A DNA stretch of 35,687 bases, from NCBI RefSeq assembly GCF_003436425.1, contig NZ_QSPK01000015.1:4962-40648 (forward strand), in the 5' to 3' direction. The position numbers and the translations under genes are program-made. The DNA is from Eubacterium sp. TM05-53 (GTDB lineage: Bacteria; Bacillota_I; Bacilli_A; Erysipelotrichales; Erysipelotrichaceae). Shown here one piece after another: positions 17,566 to 25,241 of this stretch. Positions within the stretch are counted from its first letter, which is position 1; every line of letters starts with the position of its first letter. The notes under the pieces are model-generated. The model saw only the letters and a program-made list of their open reading frames with translations. It searched no databases and was not told the origin of the DNA.

Positions 17566-17718
17566 ATGAAACATATTAATACAGTAGATACTCGTAACTT
17601 GTGTGAAAGCGCAAAAAATGGTGGATGTGGAGAATGCCAAACTTCTTGCCAATCAGCTTGTAAAACTAGTTGTGGAATTGCGAACCAAGCTTGCGAAAAT
17701 AATAAAGAAAGTAAGTAA
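17566..17718 (+). CDS. scfA: SCIFF ranthipeptide precursor (six cysteines in forty-five residues)
   Basis: Ribosomally made peptide of 50 residues starting MKHINTVDTRNL, the near-invariant SCIFF leader, followed by GGCGECQTSCQSACKTSC. Cys21, 24, 28, 32, 36 and 43 are the six canonical cysteines, and Cys13 is extra. The partner radical SAM maturase installs Cys-to-neighbour thioether bridges. From memory, a characterised SCIFF is bridged from Cys32 to Thr37. Here residue 37 is Gly (CGIANQAC instead of CTVxNQxC), so that bridge cannot be identical. The gene is too short for ordinary gene length cut-offs but has its own promoter and ribosome-binding site and lies directly upstream of its maturase. 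Confidence 0.95.
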   Translation: MKHINTVDTRNLCESAKNGGCGECQTSCQSACKTSCGIANQACENNKESK

Positions 17719-17723
17719 TTAAG

Positions 17724-17749
17724 AAATGCCGAAGTAATTCGGCATTTTT
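17724..17749 (+). terminator. First hairpin between SCIFF and maturase
   Basis: AAATGCCGAA (17724-17733) pairs perfectly with TTCGGCATTT (17738-17747), loop GTAA, then a T run. A strong terminator, expected to make the peptide transcript far more abundant than the maturase transcript. Confidence 0.88.
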
Positions 17750-17776
17750 AATGCCGCCTTTAAGGCAGCATTTTTT
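17750..17776 (+). terminator. Second tandem hairpin between SCIFF and maturase
   Basis: AATGC (17750-17754) with GCATT (17768-17772), and GCC (17756-17758) with GGC (17764-17766), separated by a C/A mismatch, then TTTTTT. Its 5' arm can instead pair with the 3' arm of the first hairpin: CGGCATT (17740-17746) with AATGCCG (17750-17756). Confidence 0.75.
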
Positions 17777-17798
17777 AAATTTTGAGGAGGAAATATAG

Positions 17799-19193
17799 AT
17801 GATTCATCAGTATAAGATGTTTAATCAGAATATTGTATTGGATATTTGTTCAGGAAGTATTCATGTCGTAGATGAAATTGCTTATGATATGATTGCTGAA
17901 TTTTTAGATAAAGATAAAAATACCTTGGTTTTAGAAATGAAGGAGAAATACCCTAGTGTTGAAACATCTGAATTGGAAGAATGTTACGACCAGATTTTAG
18001 AATTAAAAGAACAAGGTCGTTTATTTAGTGAAGATACATATGAGCCAATGGCAGGCCAGTTAAAGGCTAAGACAAGTGGTGTCATTAAAGCTTTATGTCT
18101 TCATATTGCCCATACTTGTAACTTGAATTGCTCGTATTGTTTTGCCAGCCAAGGAAAATACCATGGAGATCGTGCATTGATGAGTTTTGAAACGGGAAAA
18201 CGAGCTCTTGATTTCTTGGTGGAAAATTCAGGAACACGCAGAAACTTAGAAGTGGATTTCTTTGGTGGAGAGCCACTAATGAACTTTGATGTGGTTAAAC
18301 AATTGGTTGAGTATGCTCGTAGTATTGAAAAAGAAGCTGGAAAGAATTTCCGTTTTACATTAACGACAAATGGTATGTTGATTGATGATGACGTAATTGA
18401 ATTTGCGAACAAAGAAATGAGCAACGTTGTTTTAAGTTTAGATGGACGTAAAGAAGTGCATGACCGTTATCGTGTGGATTATTCTGGTAAGGGAAGTTTT
18501 GATACAATCGTTCCTAAATTCCAAAAGTTAGTAAAGGCTCGTGAAGGTAAAAATTACTATATGCGTGGTACTTTTACTCATGCCAATCCGGACTTCTTAA
18601 AAGATGTGCAACAAATGTTAGATTTAGGATTTAGAGAATTAAGTATGGAACCTGTTGTTGCCAAATCCGATGATCCTGCAGCATTAACAGAAGCCGATCG
18701 TGAAGTTGTTATGAAACAATATGAAGATTTAGCGAAGTTGATGTTGGAATATGATGAGAAGAAAGATCCATTTACTTTCTATCACTATATGATTGATTTA
18801 AAAGGTGGACCATGTATTTATAAACGTATTTCAGGATGTGGTTCAGGAACTGAATATATGGCCGTAACACCATGGGGAGATTTATACCCTTGTCACCAAT
18901 TTGTAGGAGAAGAAGCCTTTAAATTAGGAGACATTTATACGGGTGTCACAAACAAAAAGATTCAGGATGAATTTGCATCATGTAACGTATATGCACGTAA
19001 AGAATGTGCAGATTGCTGGGCAAGACTTTATTGCTCTGGAGGATGTGCAGCCAATGCATACCATGCGACAGGATCTGTAAAAGGTGTATATAAAGAAGGT
19101 TGTGAGCTATTCTGTAAACGATTAGAGTGTGCCCTTGCCGTAGCCATTATTCGTGATATGAAAGAAAATAATCATGAAGACGCCGATTGTTAG
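17799..19193 (+). CDS. scfB: SCIFF radical SAM thioether maturase (CteB-like)
   Basis: Radical SAM/SPASM enzyme of 464 residues that crosslinks the SCIFF precursor. Residues 1-95 form a RiPP recognition element-like domain that binds the leader. The radical SAM cluster motif is CNLNCSYC (C107, C111, C114), with GGEP at 156-159. The C-terminal SPASM/twitch part carries Cys339, 347, 365, 395, 403, 406, 412, 416, 435, 439 and 444, enough for two auxiliary Fe-S clusters, including CADCWARLYCSGGC. The ATG at 17799 has a strong GAGGAGG site, giving it its own ribosome entry after the two hairpins. It overlaps the next gene by 20 bases. Confidence 0.95.
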   Translation: MIHQYKMFNQNIVLDICSGSIHVVDEIAYDMIAEFLDKDKNTLVLEMKEKYPSVETSELEECYDQILELKEQGRLFSEDTYEPMAGQLKAKTSGVIKALCLHIAHTCNLNCSYCFASQGKYHGDRALMSFETGKRALDFLVENSGTRRNLEVDFFGGEPLMNFDVVKQLVEYARSIEKEAGKNFRFTLTTNGMLIDDDVIEFANKEMSNVVLSLDGRKEVHDRYRVDYSGKGSFDTIVPKFQKLVKAREGKNYYMRGTFTHANPDFLKDVQQMLDLGFRELSMEPVVAKSDDPAALTEADREVVMKQYEDLAKLMLEYDEKKDPFTFYHYMIDLKGGPCIYKRISGCGSGTEYMAVTPWGDLYPCHQFVGEEAFKLGDIYTGVTNKKIQDEFASCNVYARKECADCWARLYCSGGCAANAYHATGSVKGVYKEGCELFCKRLECALAVAIIRDMKENNHEDADC

Positions 19194-20502
19194 TTTTCTA
19201 AAATCGTATCATGAAAAATCACCTGTAAGAATGCATATGCCAGGCCATAAAGGCGCTGGCATTCTTGGTTTTGAAGGAATGGATCTTACAGAAATTTATG
19301 GAGCTGATGAACTGTTTGCGGCAGAAGGAATCATTAAGGAAAGTGAACAAAATGCTTCCTCTTTATTTGGATGTCCAACCTATTATTCAACCCAAGGCTC
19401 TACTTTATGCATTCAAACGATGTGCACGATATTATGCCAAGATGCCAAAAGTAAAGGCAAGAAGCCTAAAATTCTTGCAGGAAGAAATGCGCATCGAAGT
19501 TTTATTCATGCGGCTGCACTATTAGATTTTGATATTGAATGGTTATATGGAAATAGTGATTATTTATCTTGTAAGATAAATGAAGAGGATTTAGAAAAGG
19601 CAATTATTGAAAGTCTTCCAACGGCTGTATATCTGACCAATCCAGACTATTTAGGAAATCTTTGGGACATTCAGTCTTTAGCTAGTGTATGTAAAAAACA
19701 TAATGTACTACTTGCCGTCGATAATGCGCATGGTGCATATCTTCGTTTTTTAGAACCGTCTTTACATCCTGTAGATTTAGGAGCTGATCTATGTTGTGAT
19801 TCGGCCCATAAAACACTACCTGTACTTACTGGGGGAGCTTATCTTCACTTAAGTGATTCTTTGAATCAAGTATGGAAAAATGATGTAAAACATTTTATGG
19901 AATATTTTTCTTCCACAAGTCCATCCTATTTGATTATGGCATCTTTAGATGCGGCAAATGAGGTGTTGGATACTACGTTTAAAAAATCTTTGTCTGAATG
20001 TATACAAAGAGTGGATGGATTAAAGAATACGTTGGTTCAATATGGATACACGATTTTATCTGGTGAACCCATGAAGATAACGATTTCAACAAAAGAGTTT
20101 GGCTATACTGGAAATGAAATCGCAAATCTTTTAATGGAATGTGATATCTATGCTGAATTCTATGATTCAGACTATATTGTATTAATGCCATCTCCATATA
20201 ATACGAAGGATGACTTAAAACGATTAGAGACATGTTTATGTGGAATTGAAAGAAAACCCATTTTAGCAAATAAGCCACCAAAATTAGAACAATCTAAAAA
20301 AGCCATGAATGTGCGTCAAGCTTTATTTTCGCCAAGTATAACATTGGATGTATCTAAATCATTAGGACAAGTATGCTCCAGTGTGACTGTATCTTGTCCT
20401 CCTGCGATTCTTCCAGTGATTCCAGGAGAAGTGATTAGTGAGTCTTCTATTGAAGTCATGAAATACTATGGTATTGAAACTGTACGAGTTGTCAAAGAAT
20501 GA
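19174..20502 (+). CDS. Orn/Lys/Arg decarboxylase-like PLP enzyme
   Basis: Fold-type I PLP-dependent enzyme of the bacterial major decarboxylase family (compare B. subtilis SpeA and YaaO). It would remove CO2 from a basic amino acid to give a polyamine-type amine. The 442 residues open with the substrate-site motif RMHMPGHKG. The middle has DNAHGAY (Asp183, which contacts the PLP ring nitrogen) and SAHKT with the Schiff-base Lys213. The C-terminal domain ends with PPAILPVIPGE. It is slightly shorter than the usual ~480 residues. The ATG lies 20 bases inside the maturase gene and lacks a clear ribosome-binding site, so it is probably coupled. Substrate is not assigned. Confidence 0.85.
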   Translation: MKTPIVSFLKSYHEKSPVRMHMPGHKGAGILGFEGMDLTEIYGADELFAAEGIIKESEQNASSLFGCPTYYSTQGSTLCIQTMCTILCQDAKSKGKKPKILAGRNAHRSFIHAAALLDFDIEWLYGNSDYLSCKINEEDLEKAIIESLPTAVYLTNPDYLGNLWDIQSLASVCKKHNVLLAVDNAHGAYLRFLEPSLHPVDLGADLCCDSAHKTLPVLTGGAYLHLSDSLNQVWKNDVKHFMEYFSSTSPSYLIMASLDAANEVLDTTFKKSLSECIQRVDGLKNTLVQYGYTILSGEPMKITISTKEFGYTGNEIANLLMECDIYAEFYDSDYIVLMPSPYNTKDDLKRLETCLCGIERKPILANKPPKLEQSKKAMNVRQALFSPSITLDVSKSLGQVCSSVTVSCPPAILPVIPGEVISESSIEVMKYYGIETVRVVKE

Positions 20503-20518
20503 CAGCTCTTTTTCTTTT
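20487..20518 (+). terminator. Terminator of the SCIFF-decarboxylase unit
   Basis: AGTTGTC (20487-20493) pairs with GACAGCT (20501-20507; one G-T pair), followed by a T-rich run. The stop codon TGA (20500-20502) sits at the edge of the 3' arm. Confidence 0.8.
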
Positions 20519-20546
20519 GTGTATGTGAAACCGCTAATAATTAAAG

Positions 20547-20552
20547 TATAAT
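20547..20552 (+). promoter_or_regulatory. -10 box upstream of the first flavin reductase
   Basis: Consensus TATAAT, 37 bases before the ATG. The -35 at 17 bases (TGTGAA, 20524-20529) is poor. The AAAGGAGG ribosome-binding site follows at about 20575. Confidence 0.55.
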
Positions 20553-20589
20553 GAAATAAGAAGTAAACATACATAAAGGAGGATAATAT

Positions 20590-22521
20590 ATGTTTGACAA
20601 ATTGTTTGATCCCATACAAATACGTGGTATGGAATTAAGAAATCGTGTTGTGATGTCTGCGATGGGAACACACGAAAGTGCGGAAAGTGAAGATGGAAAG
20701 AGTGTTACGGATAAGTTGATTGCGTATCATGTGGCTCGTGCAAAAGGTGGAAACGGATTAAATACAGTTGAAGTTACAAGTGTCGATGCAGCCAGTGCTC
20801 CACATGGATTTTTATCGATTGCCGAAGATAAGTACATTCCTGGATTTAGAAAATTAAATGATGCCGTGCATGAAGCCGGAGGAAAAACTTGCGTTCAATT
20901 ATGGCAAGGTGGATTGGCCGTAGCTTCGGATCAAACGGCTCAGATCTTAGTACCAAATGACTTGCCATTAAGCCCACAATATACAGTGCCAGCAATCACA
21001 AATGAAAGATTACTCGATATAATAGATAAGTTTGGACAAGCCGCAAAACGTGCAGTAGAAGCTGGATTTGATTGTTTAGAATTCCATTGCGCACATAACT
21101 ATTTACCACACTCTATGCTTTCAGGTGGAATTAACCATCGAAGTGATGAGTGGGGTGGATCTTTTGAAAATCGTAAAAAATTCCCATTGGAATGTATTAA
21201 ATCGATTCGTGCCAATATGCCAGAAGATATGCCACTATTCATGCGTGTAGATTGTCATGATGACATGTTAGATGGTGGATTAACGGTTGAAGAAGTGATT
21301 GAATTCTGTAAAGATGCCAAAGAATTCGGTGTGGATGTTTTAAATATTAGTCGTGGAAATATCTTAACGGCAGCTACACTATATGAAGTGGCTCCAGTGG
21401 ATATTGAAAATGGATTTAACGTAGAAGATGCTGCGCGCATTCGTAAAGAAACAGGCATGTTGACAATGCCATGTGGACGTATCAATACGCCTGAATTTGC
21501 CGAAAAAATCTTAGAAGATGACAAGGCCGATTTAGTTGTCATGGCACGAGCTCAACTTGCTGACGCTAATTTCTGTAACAAGGCCAAAGCTGGTAAAGTG
21601 AATCAAATTCGCTATTGTATCGGATGTAACCAAGGCTGTTATGACTCATTCTGTGCATCCTTATATAATTCAGCTATTAAACACATTACTTGTATGCGAA
21701 ATCCTGGCTTATTAGAAGAGGAGACATTAGGCTTAAAACCAGGATCTGCCTCTAAAAAAGTTGTCATCTTAGGTGGTGGAATTGCAGGTATGGAAGCGGC
21801 TCTAGATTTAAAAGAAACAGGCAATACACCAATTTTATTTGAAAAGAGTGAAAGCCTTGGTGGACAATTTTTATTGGCCGGGGCTATTTCAGCTAAAAAA
21901 GACTTTAAGAATGCGGTCAATAAAATGATTTTGGATGTTCAAGAATCTGGAATTGAAGTGCACTTAAATACTGTTGTTACTAAAGAAATGATTGAAGAAA
22001 TTAAGCCGGATGCACTCATTGTTGCGATTGGATCTAGTCCGTTTGTACTTTCAATTGAAGGTAGTGAAAGAGCCATTGTTGCTCATGATGTATTAAGTGA
22101 AAAAGTAGAAGTGCCAGGTGAAAACGTCGTCATTATTGGTGGTGGTCTTGTTGGTTTTGAAACCGCTGAATTCTTGGCTGCAAAACAAAAGAAAGTCACT
22201 GTTTTAGAAATGAAAGAAAAAGCTTTACAAGATCTAGGACCATTGCGTCAAATTACAGCGCAGTTTGCGATGGCACAAATGCCAATCACAATTGAAACAA
22301 GTGCCACTGTAGAACGAATTGAGGATCATGCAGTTGTTGCCAGTGGCAAAGAATATCCATGTGATAGTGTGATTATGGCTGTAGGATCAAAGGCAAACGA
22401 TACAAGCATGTATGCAGATTTAGGTATTCCTACATACATCATTGGTGATTGTAAAAAAGCAGGTGTTGCTTTAGATGCATTTAAAGATGCGTATCATGCG
22501 GTTTTAGAAATTAATAAGTAG
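20590..22521 (+). CDS. Old Yellow Enzyme/2,4-dienoyl-CoA reductase-like flavo-iron-sulfur oxidoreductase (first of two)
   Basis: NAD(P)H-dependent ene-reductase of 643 residues in the family that includes FadH, BaiCD/BaiH and trimethylamine dehydrogenase. Residues 1-340 form the FMN-binding TIM barrel with the substrate-anion pair HCAH (H166, H169) and SFENR. The 4Fe-4S ligands are C343, C346, C350 and most likely C368. The last spacing is 17 residues instead of the usual 11-12, with an extra Cys355 between. A Rossmann FAD site, VVILGGGIAGMEAALDL, starts near 390, and an NAD(P)H site, VVIIGGGLVGFETAEFL, lies near 515. The substrate could be an enoate, steroid or other enone. It has a strong ribosome-binding site. 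The paralogue follows eight bases later. Confidence 0.85.
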   Translation: MFDKLFDPIQIRGMELRNRVVMSAMGTHESAESEDGKSVTDKLIAYHVARAKGGNGLNTVEVTSVDAASAPHGFLSIAEDKYIPGFRKLNDAVHEAGGKTCVQLWQGGLAVASDQTAQILVPNDLPLSPQYTVPAITNERLLDIIDKFGQAAKRAVEAGFDCLEFHCAHNYLPHSMLSGGINHRSDEWGGSFENRKKFPLECIKSIRANMPEDMPLFMRVDCHDDMLDGGLTVEEVIEFCKDAKEFGVDVLNISRGNILTAATLYEVAPVDIENGFNVEDAARIRKETGMLTMPCGRINTPEFAEKILEDDKADLVVMARAQLADANFCNKAKAGKVNQIRYCIGCNQGCYDSFCASLYNSAIKHITCMRNPGLLEEETLGLKPGSASKKVVILGGGIAGMEAALDLKETGNTPILFEKSESLGGQFLLAGAISAKKDFKNAVNKMILDVQESGIEVHLNTVVTKEMIEEIKPDALIVAIGSSPFVLSIEGSERAIVAHDVLSEKVEVPGENVVIIGGGLVGFETAEFLAAKQKKVTVLEMKEKALQDLGPLRQITAQFAMAQMPITIETSATVERIEDHAVVASGKEYPCDSVIMAVGSKANDTSMYADLGIPTYIIGDCKKAGVALDAFKDAYHAVLEINK

Positions 22522-22529
22522 GTAGCGAT

Positions 22530-24431
22530 ATGACAACATTATTTGATGAACTTCAAATTGGTTCGATGACCTTAAAAAATCGTACATTTATGGCGCCGAT
22601 GTCTTTAGGGTATGGAGATCAAACGGGAATTCCTACGTTTCAAGAACAGGCATATTGGCTTGAAAGAGCTAAAGGGGAAGTGGGTTGCATTATTACGGAT
22701 GCGACAAGTGTGGATCCAAATACCCCTTATTTAGGGAATACGCTATGTTTTAGAAGTGAAGAAAGCATTTTGGAATACAAGAAATTTACGGATAAGATCC
22801 ATGCGTATGGAACAAAAATCATTCCTCAGATTACGCATCCTGGGCCAGAAAGCATCTCTTCATTCTTTGGGGTTACACCAATTTCTAGTAGTGGCTATTT
22901 AAATTCTATGTATCAACAAACTCGTGAATTAAAAATAGAAGAAATTCCAAACATTATTTCCATGTATGCGAATACTTCTTATCAGGCAAAACAAGCTGGT
23001 TTTGATGGAATTGAACTTCATTGTGCTCACGGATATATGCTTCTAGGCTCTTTCTTAAGTCCTTTAAAAAATAAGCGAACAGATGCATATGGTGGCGATT
23101 TAATGCGTCGTGCACGTTTATTATTTGAAGTGGTAGAAGCGATTAAATTAAAATGTGGAGATGATTTTCCGATTATTTTAAGAATTTCTGGATCGGAGAA
23201 GATTCCAGGTGGAAATACAATTGAAGATACACTTCAATTGATACCAGAACTCGAAAAACGAGGTGTAGATGCCTTTGAAGTTTCGGGTGGATCTCAATAT
23301 GAGTTGCCAAATAAAATTATGCCTAGTCATGGAGAAGAGTGTGCAACTAATTTGAAAGAAGCATTAAGAATCAAAGAAATCAGTCATGTACCAGTGTTGT
23401 TGGTGGGAAAAATCAATGATGCGAAATTGGCTCGTTCTTTAGTAGAAGAAGATAAAGTCGATGGTATTGTACTGGGTCGTGCTTTACTTGCAGATCCAGA
23501 TTTTGTCAAGAAGACAAAAGAAGATAAAGATGCACAAATTGCACCTTGTACAGGATGCCTTGCAGGATGTGTTGGACAACAAACAAAGCGTTTATGCGGA
23601 ACTTGCGTTATCAATCCATTCTGTGGTCATGAAATGGAAATGAAGATAGAACCATCTACATCGAATAAAAAAGTGATGATTGTAGGTGGCGGAATCGGTG
23701 GATTAAGCGCTGCAAGAATGTGTTCTTTAAGAGGACTTGATGTAGAAGTTTTTGAAAAAAGTGGTGTGTTAGGTGGACAGATCAATCTTGCCAGCAAGAT
23801 TACCCCGAAAAAAGAAATGCATAAATGGATTGATTATTTAGAAAGTGAATGTCAAAGACTACAAATTCCAGTTCATTTAAATCATGAAGTGAAAGTAAGT
23901 GATGTACATGATTTTGATGTGGTACTCGTATGCAACGGTTCTATTCCAAATAGACCCAATGAAAATGCCTGTACAGCACATGATATTTTAGGTGATAAAG
24001 TTGATGTACACGGAAATATCCTTGTCGTAGGTGGAGGCATGGTTGGTGTTGAAGCCAGTGAATATATTTGTGAAAAGCACTCGGATGCACATGTTACAAT
24101 TTTAGAAATGAAAAAGAATATTGATGACGGAGAATCTCCGGCAAACTTAGTTTCTACAATGACTCGTATTCAAAGTTTACCAATCAAGGCACTAACAGAA
24201 ACAAAACTCATATCTGTAGAAGATGGTGTTAAGGTTGAAAAAGGTGGAGAAATACAAAACTTAGGAAAATTTGACTTTATCGTATATGCGACAGGTTCAA
24301 AACCAGATCCAAGTCTATATGAAGCTATTCGGGAAACAGGAAAAGAAACATACTTATTTGGTGATGCATCAAGTGTAGCACAAGCTTTGGAAGCGGTTCG
24401 TGATGGTGTAAATATTGCTTTAAAACTATAA
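22530..24431 (+). CDS. Old Yellow Enzyme/2,4-dienoyl-CoA reductase-like flavo-iron-sulfur oxidoreductase (second of two)
   Basis: Paralogue of the previous gene, 633 residues, with the same FMN barrel, Fe-S, FAD and NAD(P)H layout. It keeps HCAHGY (H164, H167, Y169) and FLSPLKNKRTDAYGGD, but the usual S-x-ENR after GG is replaced by DLMRR. The cluster motif is canonical: C340-x2-C343-x3-C347-x11-C359. FAD loop MIVGGGIGGLSAARMC near 385; NAD(P)H loop ILVVGGGMVGVEASEYI near 495. The pair is co-transcribed and could act on successive or alternative unsaturated substrates, as BaiCD and BaiH do on opposite faces of bile-acid intermediates. That parallel is inference, as no other bai genes are present. 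Confidence 0.85.
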   Translation: MTTLFDELQIGSMTLKNRTFMAPMSLGYGDQTGIPTFQEQAYWLERAKGEVGCIITDATSVDPNTPYLGNTLCFRSEESILEYKKFTDKIHAYGTKIIPQITHPGPESISSFFGVTPISSSGYLNSMYQQTRELKIEEIPNIISMYANTSYQAKQAGFDGIELHCAHGYMLLGSFLSPLKNKRTDAYGGDLMRRARLLFEVVEAIKLKCGDDFPIILRISGSEKIPGGNTIEDTLQLIPELEKRGVDAFEVSGGSQYELPNKIMPSHGEECATNLKEALRIKEISHVPVLLVGKINDAKLARSLVEEDKVDGIVLGRALLADPDFVKKTKEDKDAQIAPCTGCLAGCVGQQTKRLCGTCVINPFCGHEMEMKIEPSTSNKKVMIVGGGIGGLSAARMCSLRGLDVEVFEKSGVLGGQINLASKITPKKEMHKWIDYLESECQRLQIPVHLNHEVKVSDVHDFDVVLVCNGSIPNRPNENACTAHDILGDKVDVHGNILVVGGGMVGVEASEYICEKHSDAHVTILEMKKNIDDGESPANLVSTMTRIQSLPIKALTETKLISVEDGVKVEKGGEIQNLGKFDFIVYATGSKPDPSLYEAIRETGKETYLFGDASSVAQALEAVRDGVNIALKL

Positions 24432-24437
24432 GAAAAG

Positions 24438-24465
24438 AAGTGAAGTCTTAATCGGCTTCACTTTT
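24438..24465. terminator. Bidirectional terminator between reductase pair and nitroreductase
   Basis: AAGTGAAGTC (24438-24447) pairs with GGCTTCACTT (24454-24463; one G-T pair), loop TTAATC. T-rich tails follow on both strands (plus: TTTT; minus: CTTTTCTT). The nitroreductase stop (24448-24450) lies at the loop edge. Confidence 0.8.
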
Positions 24466-25188
24466 AAATTGGTCAATATATTTTTGTACAGAATTTGTCA
24501 TTTCTTTTGAAAAATCTGAATTGTATTTTCTTTTACAGAAAGCAGTTGCCCATTCGTTTAATGTCTTATTCCCAGCTTTATATTCAAACATATTTTTTAA
24601 TTCCTGTTTGTCTTTTCTATGATATTGATCAACACAAACAATATCTTCTAATTTACAACGCTTTGGCTTTTGTCTTTTAAAATGATCACTTGCAGGATAT
24701 CCAAGTACTAACATGCATACAGGGACCACATATTCTGGAAGATGTAATAATTCTCTATGTAAATCATGCTGCTCTAAAATGTCACCAATGTAACAAGATC
24801 CAATGCCTAGACTTTCGGCAGCTACAACCGCATTTTGTGCGGTAATGGTCGCATCCGTTGTGGCTAATAATAAATCGCCTACGCCTGGTTTTCTTGGATT
24901 GCAGTTTTCATAGCTAAATAAATCATACCATTTCTGAAAGTCGGCACAGAAAATTAAAACCATTTTAGCCTGATTAATAAAAGATTGATTATCACACGTT
25001 TTAGATAGTGTTTCTTGTAGTTTCTTATCTTGTACATCAATAATTGTATACATTTGTTGGTTTCCTGCACTCGGTGCCTGCATGCAAGCTTCTAATATCA
25101 ATTTTCTTTCTTCTTGTGATATTTCTTTATCTTTAAAAATGCGACAAGATTTGCGGTCAAATAAACTTTGGATAATTGGATTCATCAT
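24448..25188 (-). CDS. Nitroreductase-family FMN oxidoreductase (NfsA/Frp-like)
   Basis: NAD(P)H-dependent flavin enzyme of 246 residues that reduces nitroaromatics, quinones or flavins by two electrons. It opens with the FMN-phosphate motif RKSCRIFKDKEIS (usual RRSxRxF), then ACMQAPSAGNQQMYTII. Later come AVVAAESLGIGSCYIGDI and a VLGYP strand, all typical. The C-terminal extension (KRCKLEDIVCVDQYH...) resembles the longer NfsA-type subgroup. The AAAGGGG site is placed for the first ATG (25188), with MNP at 25185 as alternative. It faces the two ene-reductases, which suggests a shared redox or xenobiotic-reduction theme, but it is a separate transcription unit. Confidence 0.88.
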   Translation of the reverse strand: MMNPIIQSLFDRKSCRIFKDKEISQEERKLILEACMQAPSAGNQQMYTIIDVQDKKLQETLSKTCDNQSFINQAKMVLIFCADFQKWYDLFSYENCNPRKPGVGDLLLATTDATITAQNAVVAAESLGIGSCYIGDILEQHDLHRELLHLPEYVVPVCMLVLGYPASDHFKRQKPKRCKLEDIVCVDQYHRKDKQELKNMFEYKAGNKTLNEWATAFCKRKYNSDFSKEMTNSVQKYIDQFKSEAD

Positions 25189-25203
25189 AAATCCCCTTTC
25201 TTT

Positions 25204-25235
25204 TTGAAAATATTTTACTACAGATATGCTATTAT
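25204..25235 (+). promoter_or_regulatory. Promoter of the membrane-protein cluster; transcript may be leaderless
   Basis: -35-like TTGAAA (25204-25209) and extended -10 TGC-TATTAT (25227-25235). Only six bases separate the -10 from the ATG at 25242, and no ribosome-binding site is present. On the minus strand, TAAAAT (25217-25212) could be the nitroreductase -10. Confidence 0.5.
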
Positions 25236-25241
25236 TTAAGT

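Noticed and set aside
17566..17718. Cys-rich peptide as a metallothionein or ferredoxin fragment
   Set aside because: The MKHI leader, GGCGECQTSCQSACKTSC core and adjacent radical SAM maturase identify SCIFF.
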